Assembly: GCA_947628385.1 (NCBI GenBank)
Contig: CANQZS010000005.1
Location: 1 to 21,925 of the forward strand
Direction of reading: 5' to 3'
Source of the DNA: an uncultured Clostridia bacterium
Lineage (GTDB): Bacteria; Bacillota; Clostridia; Oscillospirales; Ruminococcaceae
DNA: 21,925 nt
Below the pieces are notes generated by a model. The model did no database searches, had not been told where the DNA came from, and saw nothing but the letters and a program-made list of their open reading frames with translations. Positions 1 to 7,626 of the stretch are shown piece after piece (the stretch's first letter is position 1; every line of letters begins with the position of its first letter). The position numbers were made by a program, and so were the translations under genes.

Positions 1-75
1 CAAAGGCTCTGCCTTTGGAATCCGCAGCCTTGAAAGGCTGGCGAACTTTTTTCTGATTTTGCGCTTCGCGCAAAA
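1..75. repeat. String of three short perfect hairpins (interspersed repeat, left end)
   Basis: Three back-to-back perfect inverted repeats with tiny loops lie here: 1-17 (CAAAGGC, loop TCT, GCCTTTG), 25-40 (CAGCCTT, loop GA, AAGGCTG) and 57-75 (TTTTGCGC, loop TTC, GCGCAAAA). No coding sequence is convincing in 1-294. The architecture matches the hairpin string at the right end of the window, so both are probably copies of an intergenic repeat family. The element may continue to the left of the window. Confidence 0.6.
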
Positions 76-103
76 TAGTAATTACTTTTTCTACAAATTT
101 TAT

Positions 104-142
104 TGTAATAAAATAAAGCAGGCATTTTTAATAATACCTGCT
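104..142 (-). terminator. Rho-independent terminator after spoVS
   Basis: Read on the minus strand, AGCAGGTATT and AAATGCCTGCT pair (one G-U) around a short A/T loop at 117-142, followed by the T-rich tract TTTATTTTATTAC. It lies about 150 nt past the spoVS stop, and no other gene is between them, so it is the likely end of the minus-strand gene run. Confidence 0.6.
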
Positions 143-294
143 TCCTGTCTTATTATTTTGTACTTTACAGATTCATGCTGCAACTCACTTTACAAAATTT
201 TTGTCATAAAACATGATGCTAAAATTCTGCTTGCTTGTTTAAACTGAGCGTTTATCTTAGCTCCTTTAAGCGGCATCAAAGATCATTCCTATGC

Positions 295-555
295 TTATCT
301 TTTTTCACAAATCAAACGAATGGCGGTCCTGCTTTCACCGTCTATTTCTACATTTGCAAAAGCCGGATAACATATGAGATCAACACCTATAGGTGCAAGA
401 TAACCGCGCGCAATGGCAATCGCCTTTATTGCCTGATTTGAAGCTCCGGCTCCCACTGCCTGAACTTCAACTGAATCATTCTCACGCATTACGCTTGCAA
501 TTGCGCCTGCTACAGAATTTGGATATGAACGTGCAGAAACTTTAAGAACCTCCAT
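295..555 (-). CDS. spoVS: Stage V sporulation protein S
   Basis: This encodes an 86-residue protein, the same length as Bacillus subtilis SpoVS and close to it throughout: the start MEVLKVSARS, then PNSVAGAIASVMRE, VQAVGAGASNQAIKAIAIARG and the end GESRTAIRLICEKR. SpoVS is a small Alba-like, probably nucleic-acid-binding protein needed for later sporulation stages in Bacillus; its biochemical role is not settled. The reading frame is open further upstream, but the ATG at 555 has a good ribosome binding site (GGGAGG, about 7 nt away) and gives the family's N-terminus. It lies directly downstream of ymdB in the same order as in B. subtilis, but with 254 bp between them that hold a separate promoter. 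The gene alone does not prove that the organism sporulates, as SpoVS also occurs in non-spore-formers. Confidence 0.95.
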   Translation of the reverse strand: MEVLKVSARSYPNSVAGAIASVMRENDSVEVQAVGAGASNQAIKAIAIARGYLAPIGVDLICYPAFANVEIDGESRTAIRLICEKR

Positions 556-756
556 AAGAATCCTCCCGAATTCATATTGTTTTGCAGTGCTTTTGCTGAC
601 CTTCAAAATTACAGTTTCCTGTATCACAGCATAAACTAAAAGACCGAAGATCCGGACTTGACTTTTCAAGACAACATTTCAGGTTAGACTGACAGGTCGT
701 CTTAACATTTCATTGCAGCATATGGAAAAAATTATTTTAACTATGAACTTAATGTT

Positions 757-785
757 AGTATACATCAACTTTTCCACTATTTCAA
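757..785 (-). promoter_or_regulatory. SigA-type promoter for spoVS
   Basis: On the minus strand TTGAAA (785-780) and TATACT (762-757) are separated by exactly 17 nt. Transcription would start near 750, giving a 5' untranslated region of about 195 nt before spoVS. I looked for a SigH-type promoter, as used for B. subtilis spoVS, and did not see a convincing one. Confidence 0.55.
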
Positions 786-809
786 TAGATAAAATATTAA
801 TTCAGCGGT

Positions 810-1577
810 TTATCTAATTATTAGTCGGTCAATTTTAACACATTTACCATTGTTTTTATCAAATTCCAGAACAACACCGTTGATAAACGGTCGGTTTTCA
901 GATTCGGTAAATTTAACGGGTGAATGGAACCTTTGCTTTTCAATTGCAAGCTCTGTTTTTATCCCGAGAACAGACAGCTCCGGACCGCACATTCCTACAT
1001 CGGTGATGTAGCCTGTGTGATCGGCAAGAATTATCTCGTCCGCTGTCTGAACGTGTGTGTGCGTTCCCAAGACCGCCGTTACTCTTCCCGCAAGATAGTG
1101 TCCCATTGCTTTTTTTTCGCCGGAGGCTTCGGCATGAAAATCTACAAAAATATTTGGTGTGTCTATCTGTTCAAGTATTTCATCAGCCTTTGCAAAGGGA
1201 TTGTCAAGCGCCTCCATATAAACCGTTCCCATAAGATTTATAACTGCAATGCGGCAGCTTCCCATATCGTAAATGCAGTACCCGTGTCCGGGATTGCCGT
1301 CGGGATAATTTGCGGGACGAATAAGAAATTCCTTTCTGTCGAGAGTTTCATAGATCTCTCTTCGGCGGTAACAGTGGTTTCCGGTAGTTATCACATCGGC
1401 GCCGTGATCGAATAGATATTTTGCGGAATGAGGAGTTATCCCGTTTCCGGAAGCACTGTTTTCACCGTTTACAACGACGATCTCCGCACCGTAGGTGCTT
1501 TTCAGACTGCGGAGCCTTGATCCTACAAATCTGCTGCCTATCTCGCCTACAACGTCTCCTAAAAATAATAATACCAT
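810..1577 (-). CDS. ymdB: YmdB-family metallophosphoesterase (2',3'-cAMP phosphodiesterase)
   Basis: The 255-residue product matches the YmdB family in length (about 260) and in its metal-binding motifs: GDVVG at the N-terminus (Asp8), NGENSASG near residue 38, TTGNH near residue 65, DFHAEASGEK near 145, and GTHTHVQTADE near 170. These supply the two-metal phosphoesterase centre. In B. subtilis YmdB hydrolyses 2',3'-cyclic nucleotides and affects RNase Y-linked RNA decay, biofilm and motility decisions. The ATG has a clear AAGGAG ribosome binding site. A large hairpin ends about 9 nt upstream of that site. spoVS follows downstream, a conserved pairing. The RNase Y gene that often precedes ymdB is not here; ftsH does instead. 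Confidence 0.93.
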   Translation of the reverse strand: MVLLFLGDVVGEIGSRFVGSRLRSLKSTYGAEIVVVNGENSASGNGITPHSAKYLFDHGADVITTGNHCYRRREIYETLDRKEFLIRPANYPDGNPGHGYCIYDMGSCRIAVINLMGTVYMEALDNPFAKADEILEQIDTPNIFVDFHAEASGEKKAMGHYLAGRVTAVLGTHTHVQTADEIILADHTGYITDVGMCGPELSVLGIKTELAIEKQRFHSPVKFTESENRPFINGVVLEFDKNNGKCVKIDRLIIR

Positions 1578-1600
1578 AAAATTTCTCCTTAGAATATAAA

Positions 1601-1668
1601 GCGGACGACTTGACAGCTTCCCCTACAATTTCTGTAATTTTTGTAGGGGAGACTGTCAAGCCGCCCGC
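1601..1668 (-). terminator. 28-bp hairpin between ftsH and ymdB (terminator or RNA-processing site)
   Basis: Arms 1601-1628 and 1641-1668 pair along their whole length around a 12-nt loop. Read as minus-strand RNA, three of the non-Watson-Crick positions become G-U wobbles and only one C-A mismatch remains. On the plus strand the same positions are A-C or worse, so the structure appears kept for the minus-strand transcript. The following T-tract is weak (TTTATATT), so termination may be partial. The hairpin ends just before the ymdB ribosome binding site. Confidence 0.6.
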
Positions 1669-1728
1669 TTTTTCGATAAATTTCAATTGCTTAAGATCAG
1701 TGCTTCGGTTGAAATTTAAATTTTTCCC

Positions 1729-3672
1729 TTATTCCTTATCTTTATTTTCGTGTTCCTCTATATCTTTGATTATGCTGATGTCCTCAGAGCCTATTTCCTC
1801 AAGAGTTACCGCAGGAGCAGCTTCTCTTTCCTCCTCGACGCTCTTCATAAGAGCTTCAAATTCGTCGCCGTTCAGCTTTTCATGCTCTATAAGATATTCC
1901 GCTACTTTAACGAGCTGATCGTTATGCTCTGTAAGGATCTTTTCACATTCATTATATGCCTGAACGATTATTCTCTTTACTTCGGAATCAATAAGGTTTG
2001 CAGTAGCTTCACTGTACTGGTGCGTGTGACCGTAATCTCTGCCAAGGAAAACCTCGTCCGAGTCGCCGCCGTAAAGGACCGGACCAAGCGCTTCGGAAAA
2101 TCCGTATTGTGTGACCATGGCTCTTGCCTTTTTTGTAGCCTGCTGAATGTCTCCGCTTGCGCCTGTGCAGACATCTTCAAAGGAAATGGATTCCGCAACA
2201 CGTCCGCCCATAGTCATAACTATGTCCTGATACAATTTTCCCTTTGTAACGTGGGAATCGTCAGTTTCCGGACGGCATACGGTAAGTCCTGCTGCCTGAC
2301 CGCGCTGGATAGTAGTTACCTGATGGACCTTTTCACATTCCGGCAGATGATATGCCGCAACGGCATGACCTGCTTCATGATAAGCGGTAATGCGTCTGTC
2401 GCGGTCGGTAACGATATGCGATTTCTTTTCCGGACCGGCAATGACTTTGAGAGTAGCTTCCTCGATGTCGCTTTCTATGATAGCCTTGCGGTTTGCTCTT
2501 GCCGCAAGGAGAGCCGCTTCGTTAAGAAGATTTTCAAGATCCGCACCGGTAAAGAACTGAGTGGTTTTTGCAATGACGTTAAGGTCAACGTCAGGACCGA
2601 GGGGCTTATTTTTTGCGTGAACTCTCAGGATCGCTTCTCTTCCCTTTACGTCGGGATAGCCTACCATTACCTCTCTGTCAAAACGTCCCGGACGGAGAAG
2701 AGCCGGATCGAGAATATCTCTTCTGTTCGTAGCAGCCATTACGATAACGCCCTCGTTGAGATCAAAACCGTCCATTTCAACAAGGAGCTGGTTAAGGGTC
2801 TGTTCGCGCTCGTCATGACCGCCGCCGAGACCTGCGCCTCTGCGGCGTCCTACTGCGTCGATCTCATCTATGAAAACGATAGACGGTGAATTTTTCTTTG
2901 CCGTTTCAAAAAGGTCACGCACACGGGAAGCACCTACGCCCACGAACATTTCTACAAAGTCGGAGCCTGAGATCGAAAAGAACGGAACTCCCGCTTCGCC
3001 GGATACTGCCTTTGCAAGCAGAGTTTTACCTGTACCCGGAGGACCTATCAGAAGAACGCCTTTAGGTATGCGCGCTCCCATTTCGGTATATTTTTTAGGA
3101 TTTTTGAGGAAGTCTACTATTTCCACCAGCTCGGCTTTTTCCTCGTCCGCGCCGGCAATGTCGTAAAAGGTATACTTTTTGTTGGAGGTGTTCTTGACGT
3201 TTGCCCTGCCGAAGCTGTTCATTTTTCCTCCGCCGCCCGCCTGTCTCATCATAAAAAAGAAGAAAAATATCATCAGTCCTATTATGAGGAGCGAGGGGAG
3301 AAGATTGTAGAGCCATGAGGTATCTTGGATCCTGTAGTACTCCATTTTCAGAGGAGCGTCCGGGTGCCTGCTGTTATATTCCTTACGGTAATTTTCCGTT
3401 CCGAGCTGGATCTCGTTTAGGAACACGTTTACGTTCGGAACGGTATATTCGATAGGAACGTCTCCGCCGTCAACGAATATTTCCAGCTCGCCGCTGCCGA
3501 GATCGAAATTCATTTCGGATACGCGGTAGTTATCGAAATATTCCATAATTTCAGAATAAGTATATTCCGGTTCCGGTTTTGACGCTTTCTGAAGCAGCAG
3601 TACAGCCGCTGCAAGAGCTACTGCCATTACAACAACATAAATTATCAAGCCTTTGTTGCTTTTTTTGCCCAA
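1729..3672 (-). CDS. ftsH: ATP-dependent zinc metalloprotease FtsH
   Basis: FtsH is a membrane-anchored AAA+ hexameric protease that degrades damaged membrane proteins and short-lived regulators. The sequence has an N-terminal transmembrane segment (about residues 9-27), an extracytoplasmic domain, and a second transmembrane segment near 125-142. A glycine-rich linker is followed by Walker A GPPGTGKT near 210, Walker B IVFIDEID, the second region of homology with ATNRRDILDPALLRPGRFD, and the zinc site HEAGH near 430 with a later Asp in GASGDI. The length (about 647) is normal. There is no ATG at the start. I prefer the TTG at 3672, because AAAGGA lies 9 nt upstream. Another TTG at 3681 would add three residues but overlaps the ribosome binding site. 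It follows tilS-hpt, a common Firmicute order. The C-terminal tail is acidic and variable. Confidence 0.96.
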   Translation of the reverse strand: MGKKSNKGLIIYVVVMAVALAAAVLLLQKASKPEPEYTYSEIMEYFDNYRVSEMNFDLGSGELEIFVDGGDVPIEYTVPNVNVFLNEIQLGTENYRKEYNSRHPDAPLKMEYYRIQDTSWLYNLLPSLLIIGLMIFFFFFMMRQAGGGGKMNSFGRANVKNTSNKKYTFYDIAGADEEKAELVEIVDFLKNPKKYTEMGARIPKGVLLIGPPGTGKTLLAKAVSGEAGVPFFSISGSDFVEMFVGVGASRVRDLFETAKKNSPSIVFIDEIDAVGRRRGAGLGGGHDEREQTLNQLLVEMDGFDLNEGVIVMAATNRRDILDPALLRPGRFDREVMVGYPDVKGREAILRVHAKNKPLGPDVDLNVIAKTTQFFTGADLENLLNEAALLAARANRKAIIESDIEEATLKVIAGPEKKSHIVTDRDRRITAYHEAGHAVAAYHLPECEKVHQVTTIQRGQAAGLTVCRPETDDSHVTKGKLYQDIVMTMGGRVAESISFEDVCTGASGDIQQATKKARAMVTQYGFSEALGPVLYGGDSDEVFLGRDYGHTHQYSEATANLIDSEVKRIIVQAYNECEKILTEHNDQLVKVAEYLIEHEKLNGDEFEALMKSVEEEREAAPAVTLEEIGSEDISIIKDIEEHENKDKE

Positions 3673-3742
3673 TGTTATCAATCCTTTCTAAGAAAAATTT
3701 TCTTTTATCGCATATATATTTACGGATCAACCGCAGTTTTCT

Positions 3743-4300
3743 TTATTCGTCCGGATATTCAGCAATATATGGAAGATCCCTGTATTTTTCTCCGCAGTCC
3801 AGACCGTATCCTACAACGAAAAGATCCGGTATGGTAAAAAGCGAAATATCCGCTTTGAGATCTATAAGACGCTTTTCCGGCTTGTCAAGAAGAGTTACAA
3901 CTTCAAGGGAAAGCGGCGATCTGCTTTTTAACAGCTTTATGACCTCAGAGAGGGTACGTCCCGTGTCTATGATGTCCTCGGCGATAACGACGTGATAATT
4001 GCTTATATCGCAGTCAAGATCCATAAGGATATTTACATTTCCCGATGAACTTGTGCCGTCATAGTAGCTGCTCACTCTCATGAATCCGATCTCGCAGGGT
4101 ATTGTCATTTCGCGGCAGAGGTCGGCAAGGAATATGAACGATCCCTTTAAAATGCTCACTAACAGCAGAGGCTTTCCGCGGTACCTTTCGTCAAGGAGCC
4201 GTGCGGTCTCTCTGATCTTTTCCTTTATTTCCGCAGCGGAGATGATGATATTTTTTATACTATCGTTTTTGTTATTTTTTATGACGGCTTCCGGTCTCAT
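3743..4300 (-). CDS. hpt: Hypoxanthine (guanine) phosphoribosyltransferase
   Basis: The 185-residue protein converts hypoxanthine or guanine plus PRPP to IMP or GMP (purine salvage). The PRPP-binding loop is intact (VVIAEDIIDTGRTLSEV, about residues 104-120). The family segments LLLVSILKGSFIFLADL and FMRVSSYYDGTSSSG (flexible active-site loop) are present, and the C-terminal FVVGYGLDCGEKYRDLPYI binds the purine and pyrophosphate. The frame is open upstream into tilS. The ATG at 4300 is chosen because it has AAAGGG about 9 nt upstream and gives the normal family length. It starts 26 bp after the tilS stop, so it is probably co-transcribed; tilS-hpt-ftsH is a widely conserved order. Confidence 0.94.
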   Translation of the reverse strand: MRPEAVIKNNKNDSIKNIIISAAEIKEKIRETARLLDERYRGKPLLLVSILKGSFIFLADLCREMTIPCEIGFMRVSSYYDGTSSSGNVNILMDLDCDISNYHVVIAEDIIDTGRTLSEVIKLLKSRSPLSLEVVTLLDKPEKRLIDLKADISLFTIPDLFVVGYGLDCGEKYRDLPYIAEYPDE

Positions 4301-4326
4301 TTCAGGATCCCTTTCGCAGATAATGT

Positions 4327-5673
4327 TCAAGCCTTTAGTTTTAACTGTATGATAAGGAAATTTTTTGTATTTTCGTCCGGTCTGACGCGTCGGTCTATGC
4401 CTGCACATTCCGACCAGATAACGCCCAGATCGTCGGAAACGACTGCCGAGACTTTTCTTTTTTCCGGCGGCAGTTTTTCCTGCAATATTTTCCGCAGTTC
4501 TCTTGTTTTGTCCGAGCCGACGGGTCTTATCCTGTCGCTTCGCAGTCTGTTCCGCAAGACTACGCCACCTTGTATTTTATCATAATCCAAGACATAAGTT
4601 GTTAATTTTTTGTGAACAGAGCCCATATTGCTGATATTTTCGTTAATTACCTTTGATATTATCACAATTTTATCACTTGAAAAGGGATAGATACCATCTT
4701 TTTCTATTTTAAGGGAATTTATCGTTTCGGCGGGAGAATTTTCTTTAAGGTAAAGTTTTCCTCTTCTTGAAGAGACGACTTGGTTCCCGTCACAGCTGAC
4801 GTTAAGCTCTGTTTCGTAAGCTCTCATGACCGCCGAGTCGATCTCGCGGACCCGAGCGGCGTTTACCGAGATATTATGGGAATCAAGGAAATTTATGATG
4901 ATCCTTTTTCTAAGAGCGGGGTGTAATTTTGTAAGATCGGAGCCTGCAAATTTTTCCGCTTCCTTTGAAATAAAATCCTCGTCCTCGGAAAGCGATAATG
5001 TCGTCCGGACGATATTTTCCGGAGATCCGCCGTGTACTGCGGAAAGCTCCGGCATGACTCTCAGGCGTATGCGGTTCCTTGCATATTCGTCCGAAAGGTT
5101 CGTGCTGTCGGTAACGTGATCCTGTCCGATGCTTCCGAGAAAATTTTCTATCTCATCTCTTGAACAGTTCAAAAGCGGTCTTATAAAGAAGTCTCTTACC
5201 GGAGGTATCCCGCAAAGTCCTTTCAGTCCCGTTCCCCGTGCAAGCCGGAAGATAACGGTTTCCGCATTGTCGTTCAGATTATGCGCGGTGGCTATTTTTG
5301 AAGCAAAGCCGCTTTTGACAAGCTCTCCGAAAATTTCATATCTCATTTCCCTTGCGCCTGTTTCCACAGACATTCCGCGGGAACGTGAAAATTCCTCCGC
5401 GTTCCTGCGAAAGACCTTGAGCGGGATCCCCTCGGTCCTGCAAAGCGAAATACAGAAGCGCTCGTCCCTGAGACTTTCCTCCCCTCTCAGCATATGATCT
5501 ATATGCACTGCCGAAAGAGAAAATGAGAGTTCGCCTGACATTTCTTTTAAAGCAAGCAGTAAAGCGGTGCTGTCCGCCCCGCCCGATAAGGCGCAGCAGA
5601 CAGTATCGCCCTTGCTTATCATATTATATCCGGAAATAGTATCCCTTATCTTTTCAAGAAATTTATCATTCAT
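4327..5673 (-). CDS. tilS: tRNA(Ile)-lysidine synthase
   Basis: TilS attaches lysine to C34 of the tRNA-Ile CAU anticodon, changing both its codon (AUA) and amino-acid identity; it is essential. The N-terminal PP-loop ATPase motif is clear (ALSGGADSTALL, residues about 28-39), followed by VHIDHMLRGEESLRDE and IATAHNLNDNAETVIFRLARG, the standard TilS N-domain. The C-terminal substrate-binding domain ends in SECAGIDRRVRPDENTKNFLII. The length (448) is normal. The start is only 8 bp after the dnaB stop and lacks a strong ribosome binding site, so translation is probably coupled to dnaB. Confidence 0.95.
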   Translation of the reverse strand: MNDKFLEKIRDTISGYNMISKGDTVCCALSGGADSTALLLALKEMSGELSFSLSAVHIDHMLRGEESLRDERFCISLCRTEGIPLKVFRRNAEEFSRSRGMSVETGAREMRYEIFGELVKSGFASKIATAHNLNDNAETVIFRLARGTGLKGLCGIPPVRDFFIRPLLNCSRDEIENFLGSIGQDHVTDSTNLSDEYARNRIRLRVMPELSAVHGGSPENIVRTTLSLSEDEDFISKEAEKFAGSDLTKLHPALRKRIIINFLDSHNISVNAARVREIDSAVMRAYETELNVSCDGNQVVSSRRGKLYLKENSPAETINSLKIEKDGIYPFSSDKIVIISKVINENISNMGSVHKKLTTYVLDYDKIQGGVVLRNRLRSDRIRPVGSDKTRELRKILQEKLPPEKRKVSAVVSDDLGVIWSECAGIDRRVRPDENTKNFLIIQLKLKA

Positions 5674-5681
5674 ACTCTATG

Positions 5682-7031
5682 TTATTTTTCCGGCGGACGG
5701 CTGTATTTATCCATGCCTATAAAAAGCGTGAACGGACCGTTATACCGCATATTTACCGTTCCTGTCTCGCCGTGGCGGTTTTTTGCCACGATACATTCCG
5801 AAAGCGTAGGATCGGGTGTGTCCTTATTATAATATCCGTCTCTGTAGAGGAACATAACAATATCCGCGTCCTGTTCAATAGAGCCGGATTCACGAAGATC
5901 CGAAAGTATCGGGCGCTTGTCCGTGCGGGATTCCACCGAACGTGAAAGCTGTGAAAGCGCTATTACCGGAACGTTCAGCTCCTTAGCCATAAGCTTTAGC
6001 TGTCTTGTTATTTCGGAGATCTCGTTTACACGGTTGTCGATCCTTTTTCCTGCGCTCATCAGCTGGAGGTAGTCGATTATCACCAGACCGAGATTTTTCA
6101 TTCGCCTTAGCTTGGCTTTCATCTGCACTGTGGTGATCCCCGGCGTATCGTCAAGATAGATATTCATTCCGCTGAGCCTGTCCGCTCCCTGTGCGAGCTT
6201 TACCCATTGCTCGCTTGAAATATTGCCTTTAAGGAGATAGTCGTTTTCCACAAGGCTTTCCGAGGAAAGCATTCTTGTGACGAGCTGCTCCTTGGACATT
6301 TCAAGGGAGAATACCACAACCTCCGAGGAGGTGTCTCTTCTGGCGACGTTTGCCGCTATATTGAGTGCCAGCGCGGATTTTCCCATTGCCGGACGGGCTG
6401 CAAGTATCAGCAGGTCGGACTTGTTAAGACCTGATGTGATATTGTCAAGATCCGAAAAGCCGGATTTTGCTCCGAGATACTGCTCCTTGTCCGGACCGGA
6501 ACGCTTTCCGATCTCGTCGTAAACTTCAAGGACGGCTTCGTCTATCCTTGTAAGTCCGTCAACGAGCTTTCCTTGACGAATATCATAGATCTTCTGTTCG
6601 GCATAGTCAAGCAGCTGCGACGCTTCCTCCTGTCCGGAGGAGGAGATCTCTATTATCTCCCGCGCCGTGGTGATGAGCTGCCGGATATAGAATTTTTCCT
6701 CAACTATCTTGCAATAGCTTTCGATATTTTTTGTGGTAGGAACGCCCTCCATTATCGTTGAAAGATATTCCTTGCCCGCAGTTGAGCTTTCAAAGATACC
6801 CTCGTTTACGGCTTCGTTTATGACGGTTATTATGTCGGCGCTGACGCCGAGGGAAAACAGACGGGAGATTATCGAAAAAAGCTCTTTATGCTTTGAAACA
6901 TAGAAGCTGTCCGCCTTTATGTAATTCACGGCAACGGTCAGGGCTTCCGGATCCAGCAGAAGCGCACCGAGAACGGTCTGTTCCGCTTCAAGATTATATG
7001 GAAGCTCTCCCAAGCCTGCTTCAAGATCCAT
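5682..7031 (-). CDS. dnaB: Replicative DNA helicase
   Basis: This is the hexameric helicase of the replication fork (called DnaC in B. subtilis). The N-terminal primase-interacting domain starts with LPYNLEAEQTVLGALL. The RecA-like domain follows with the Walker A segment ARPAMGKSALALNIA (near residue 210), VVVFSLEMSKEQLVTRM, the Walker B segment LGLVIIDYLQLM, and ALSQLSRSVESRTDKRP near the C-terminus. There is no intein, and the length (449) is normal. The ATG has AGGAG about 8 nt upstream. It follows rplI by 39 bp, matching the conserved gdpP-rplI-dnaB order of Firmicutes. Confidence 0.97.
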   Translation of the reverse strand: MDLEAGLGELPYNLEAEQTVLGALLLDPEALTVAVNYIKADSFYVSKHKELFSIISRLFSLGVSADIITVINEAVNEGIFESSTAGKEYLSTIMEGVPTTKNIESYCKIVEEKFYIRQLITTAREIIEISSSGQEEASQLLDYAEQKIYDIRQGKLVDGLTRIDEAVLEVYDEIGKRSGPDKEQYLGAKSGFSDLDNITSGLNKSDLLILAARPAMGKSALALNIAANVARRDTSSEVVVFSLEMSKEQLVTRMLSSESLVENDYLLKGNISSEQWVKLAQGADRLSGMNIYLDDTPGITTVQMKAKLRRMKNLGLVIIDYLQLMSAGKRIDNRVNEISEITRQLKLMAKELNVPVIALSQLSRSVESRTDKRPILSDLRESGSIEQDADIVMFLYRDGYYNKDTPDPTLSECIVAKNRHGETGTVNMRYNGPFTLFIGMDKYSRPPEK

Positions 7032-7070
7032 TGTAAAGGCTCCTTTCCTGTGTGTTATCCCAAAGAGAAA

Positions 7071-7517
7071 TTATTCCTCCGTGACCTCGACGGTAACAGT
7101 TTCGGAAACTCCCGCAAGGAACCTGACCTCTGCTTTATATGTGCCGAAGGTCTTTATTTCCGATGAAAGCGAGATCTTCTTTTTGTCTACCGAAACGCCG
7201 AGCTGTTCCGAGATAAGCTCCGCGATATTTGCCGGCGTTACCGAGCCGAAAAGCTTTCCTCCCTGACCGGCTTTTGATCTGCATATAACGGTCTTGCCCT
7301 TTATTTTAGCGGCGGAATCGAGAGCCTCCTGCTTTGCGACGTCAGCCTTGTGCTGTTCGGAGGATCTTTTTCCCGCAAGATCGGACATATTCTTTGCCGT
7401 AGCCTCTACCGCAAGACCCTTTCCGATAAGGAAATTCCTTGCGTATCCGTCGGCGACCTCCTTAACGTCTCCCTTTTTGCCGGAGCCCTTGACGTCCTGT
7501 AAAAAAATAACTTTCAT
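7071..7517 (-). CDS. rplI: 50S ribosomal protein L9
   Basis: The 148-residue product begins with the L9 signature MKVIFLQDVKGSGKKGDVKEV and continues with GYARNFLIGKGLAV. A charged helical linker (about residues 45-75) and the C-terminal rRNA-binding domain with AGQGGKLFGSVTPANIAE follow. L9 binds 23S rRNA near the L1 stalk and helps frame maintenance. An upstream in-frame ATG would add six residues, but the ATG at 7517 has AAGGA about 9 nt upstream and gives the universal N-terminus. It lies between gdpP and dnaB as in B. subtilis. The 109 bp separating it from gdpP hold only a weak nested stem and no clear promoter. Confidence 0.97.
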   Translation of the reverse strand: MKVIFLQDVKGSGKKGDVKEVADGYARNFLIGKGLAVEATAKNMSDLAGKRSSEQHKADVAKQEALDSAAKIKGKTVICRSKAGQGGKLFGSVTPANIAELISEQLGVSVDKKKISLSSEIKTFGTYKAEVRFLAGVSETVTVEVTEE

Positions 7518-7626
7518 TTTTATCTTTCCTTTCAATAATATTCAGAGCTGAAAGCCGATAACTCAAAGTTAAAAGCTTTCACACATAAGCATTTTTTAAA
7601 TATGGATCTTTTAAAGCTCCCGATCT

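Noticed and set aside
1750..2889. 379-codon plus-strand open frame antisense to ftsH
   Set aside because: It lies wholly within the unmistakable ftsH gene on the other strand, resembles no family I know, and is explained by codon bias of the real gene.
3673..3742. Promoter before ftsH (TTGATC, 17 nt, TAAAAG)
   Set aside because: The -10 hexamer is poor and the genes are closely spaced in an operon; evidence is too weak to list.
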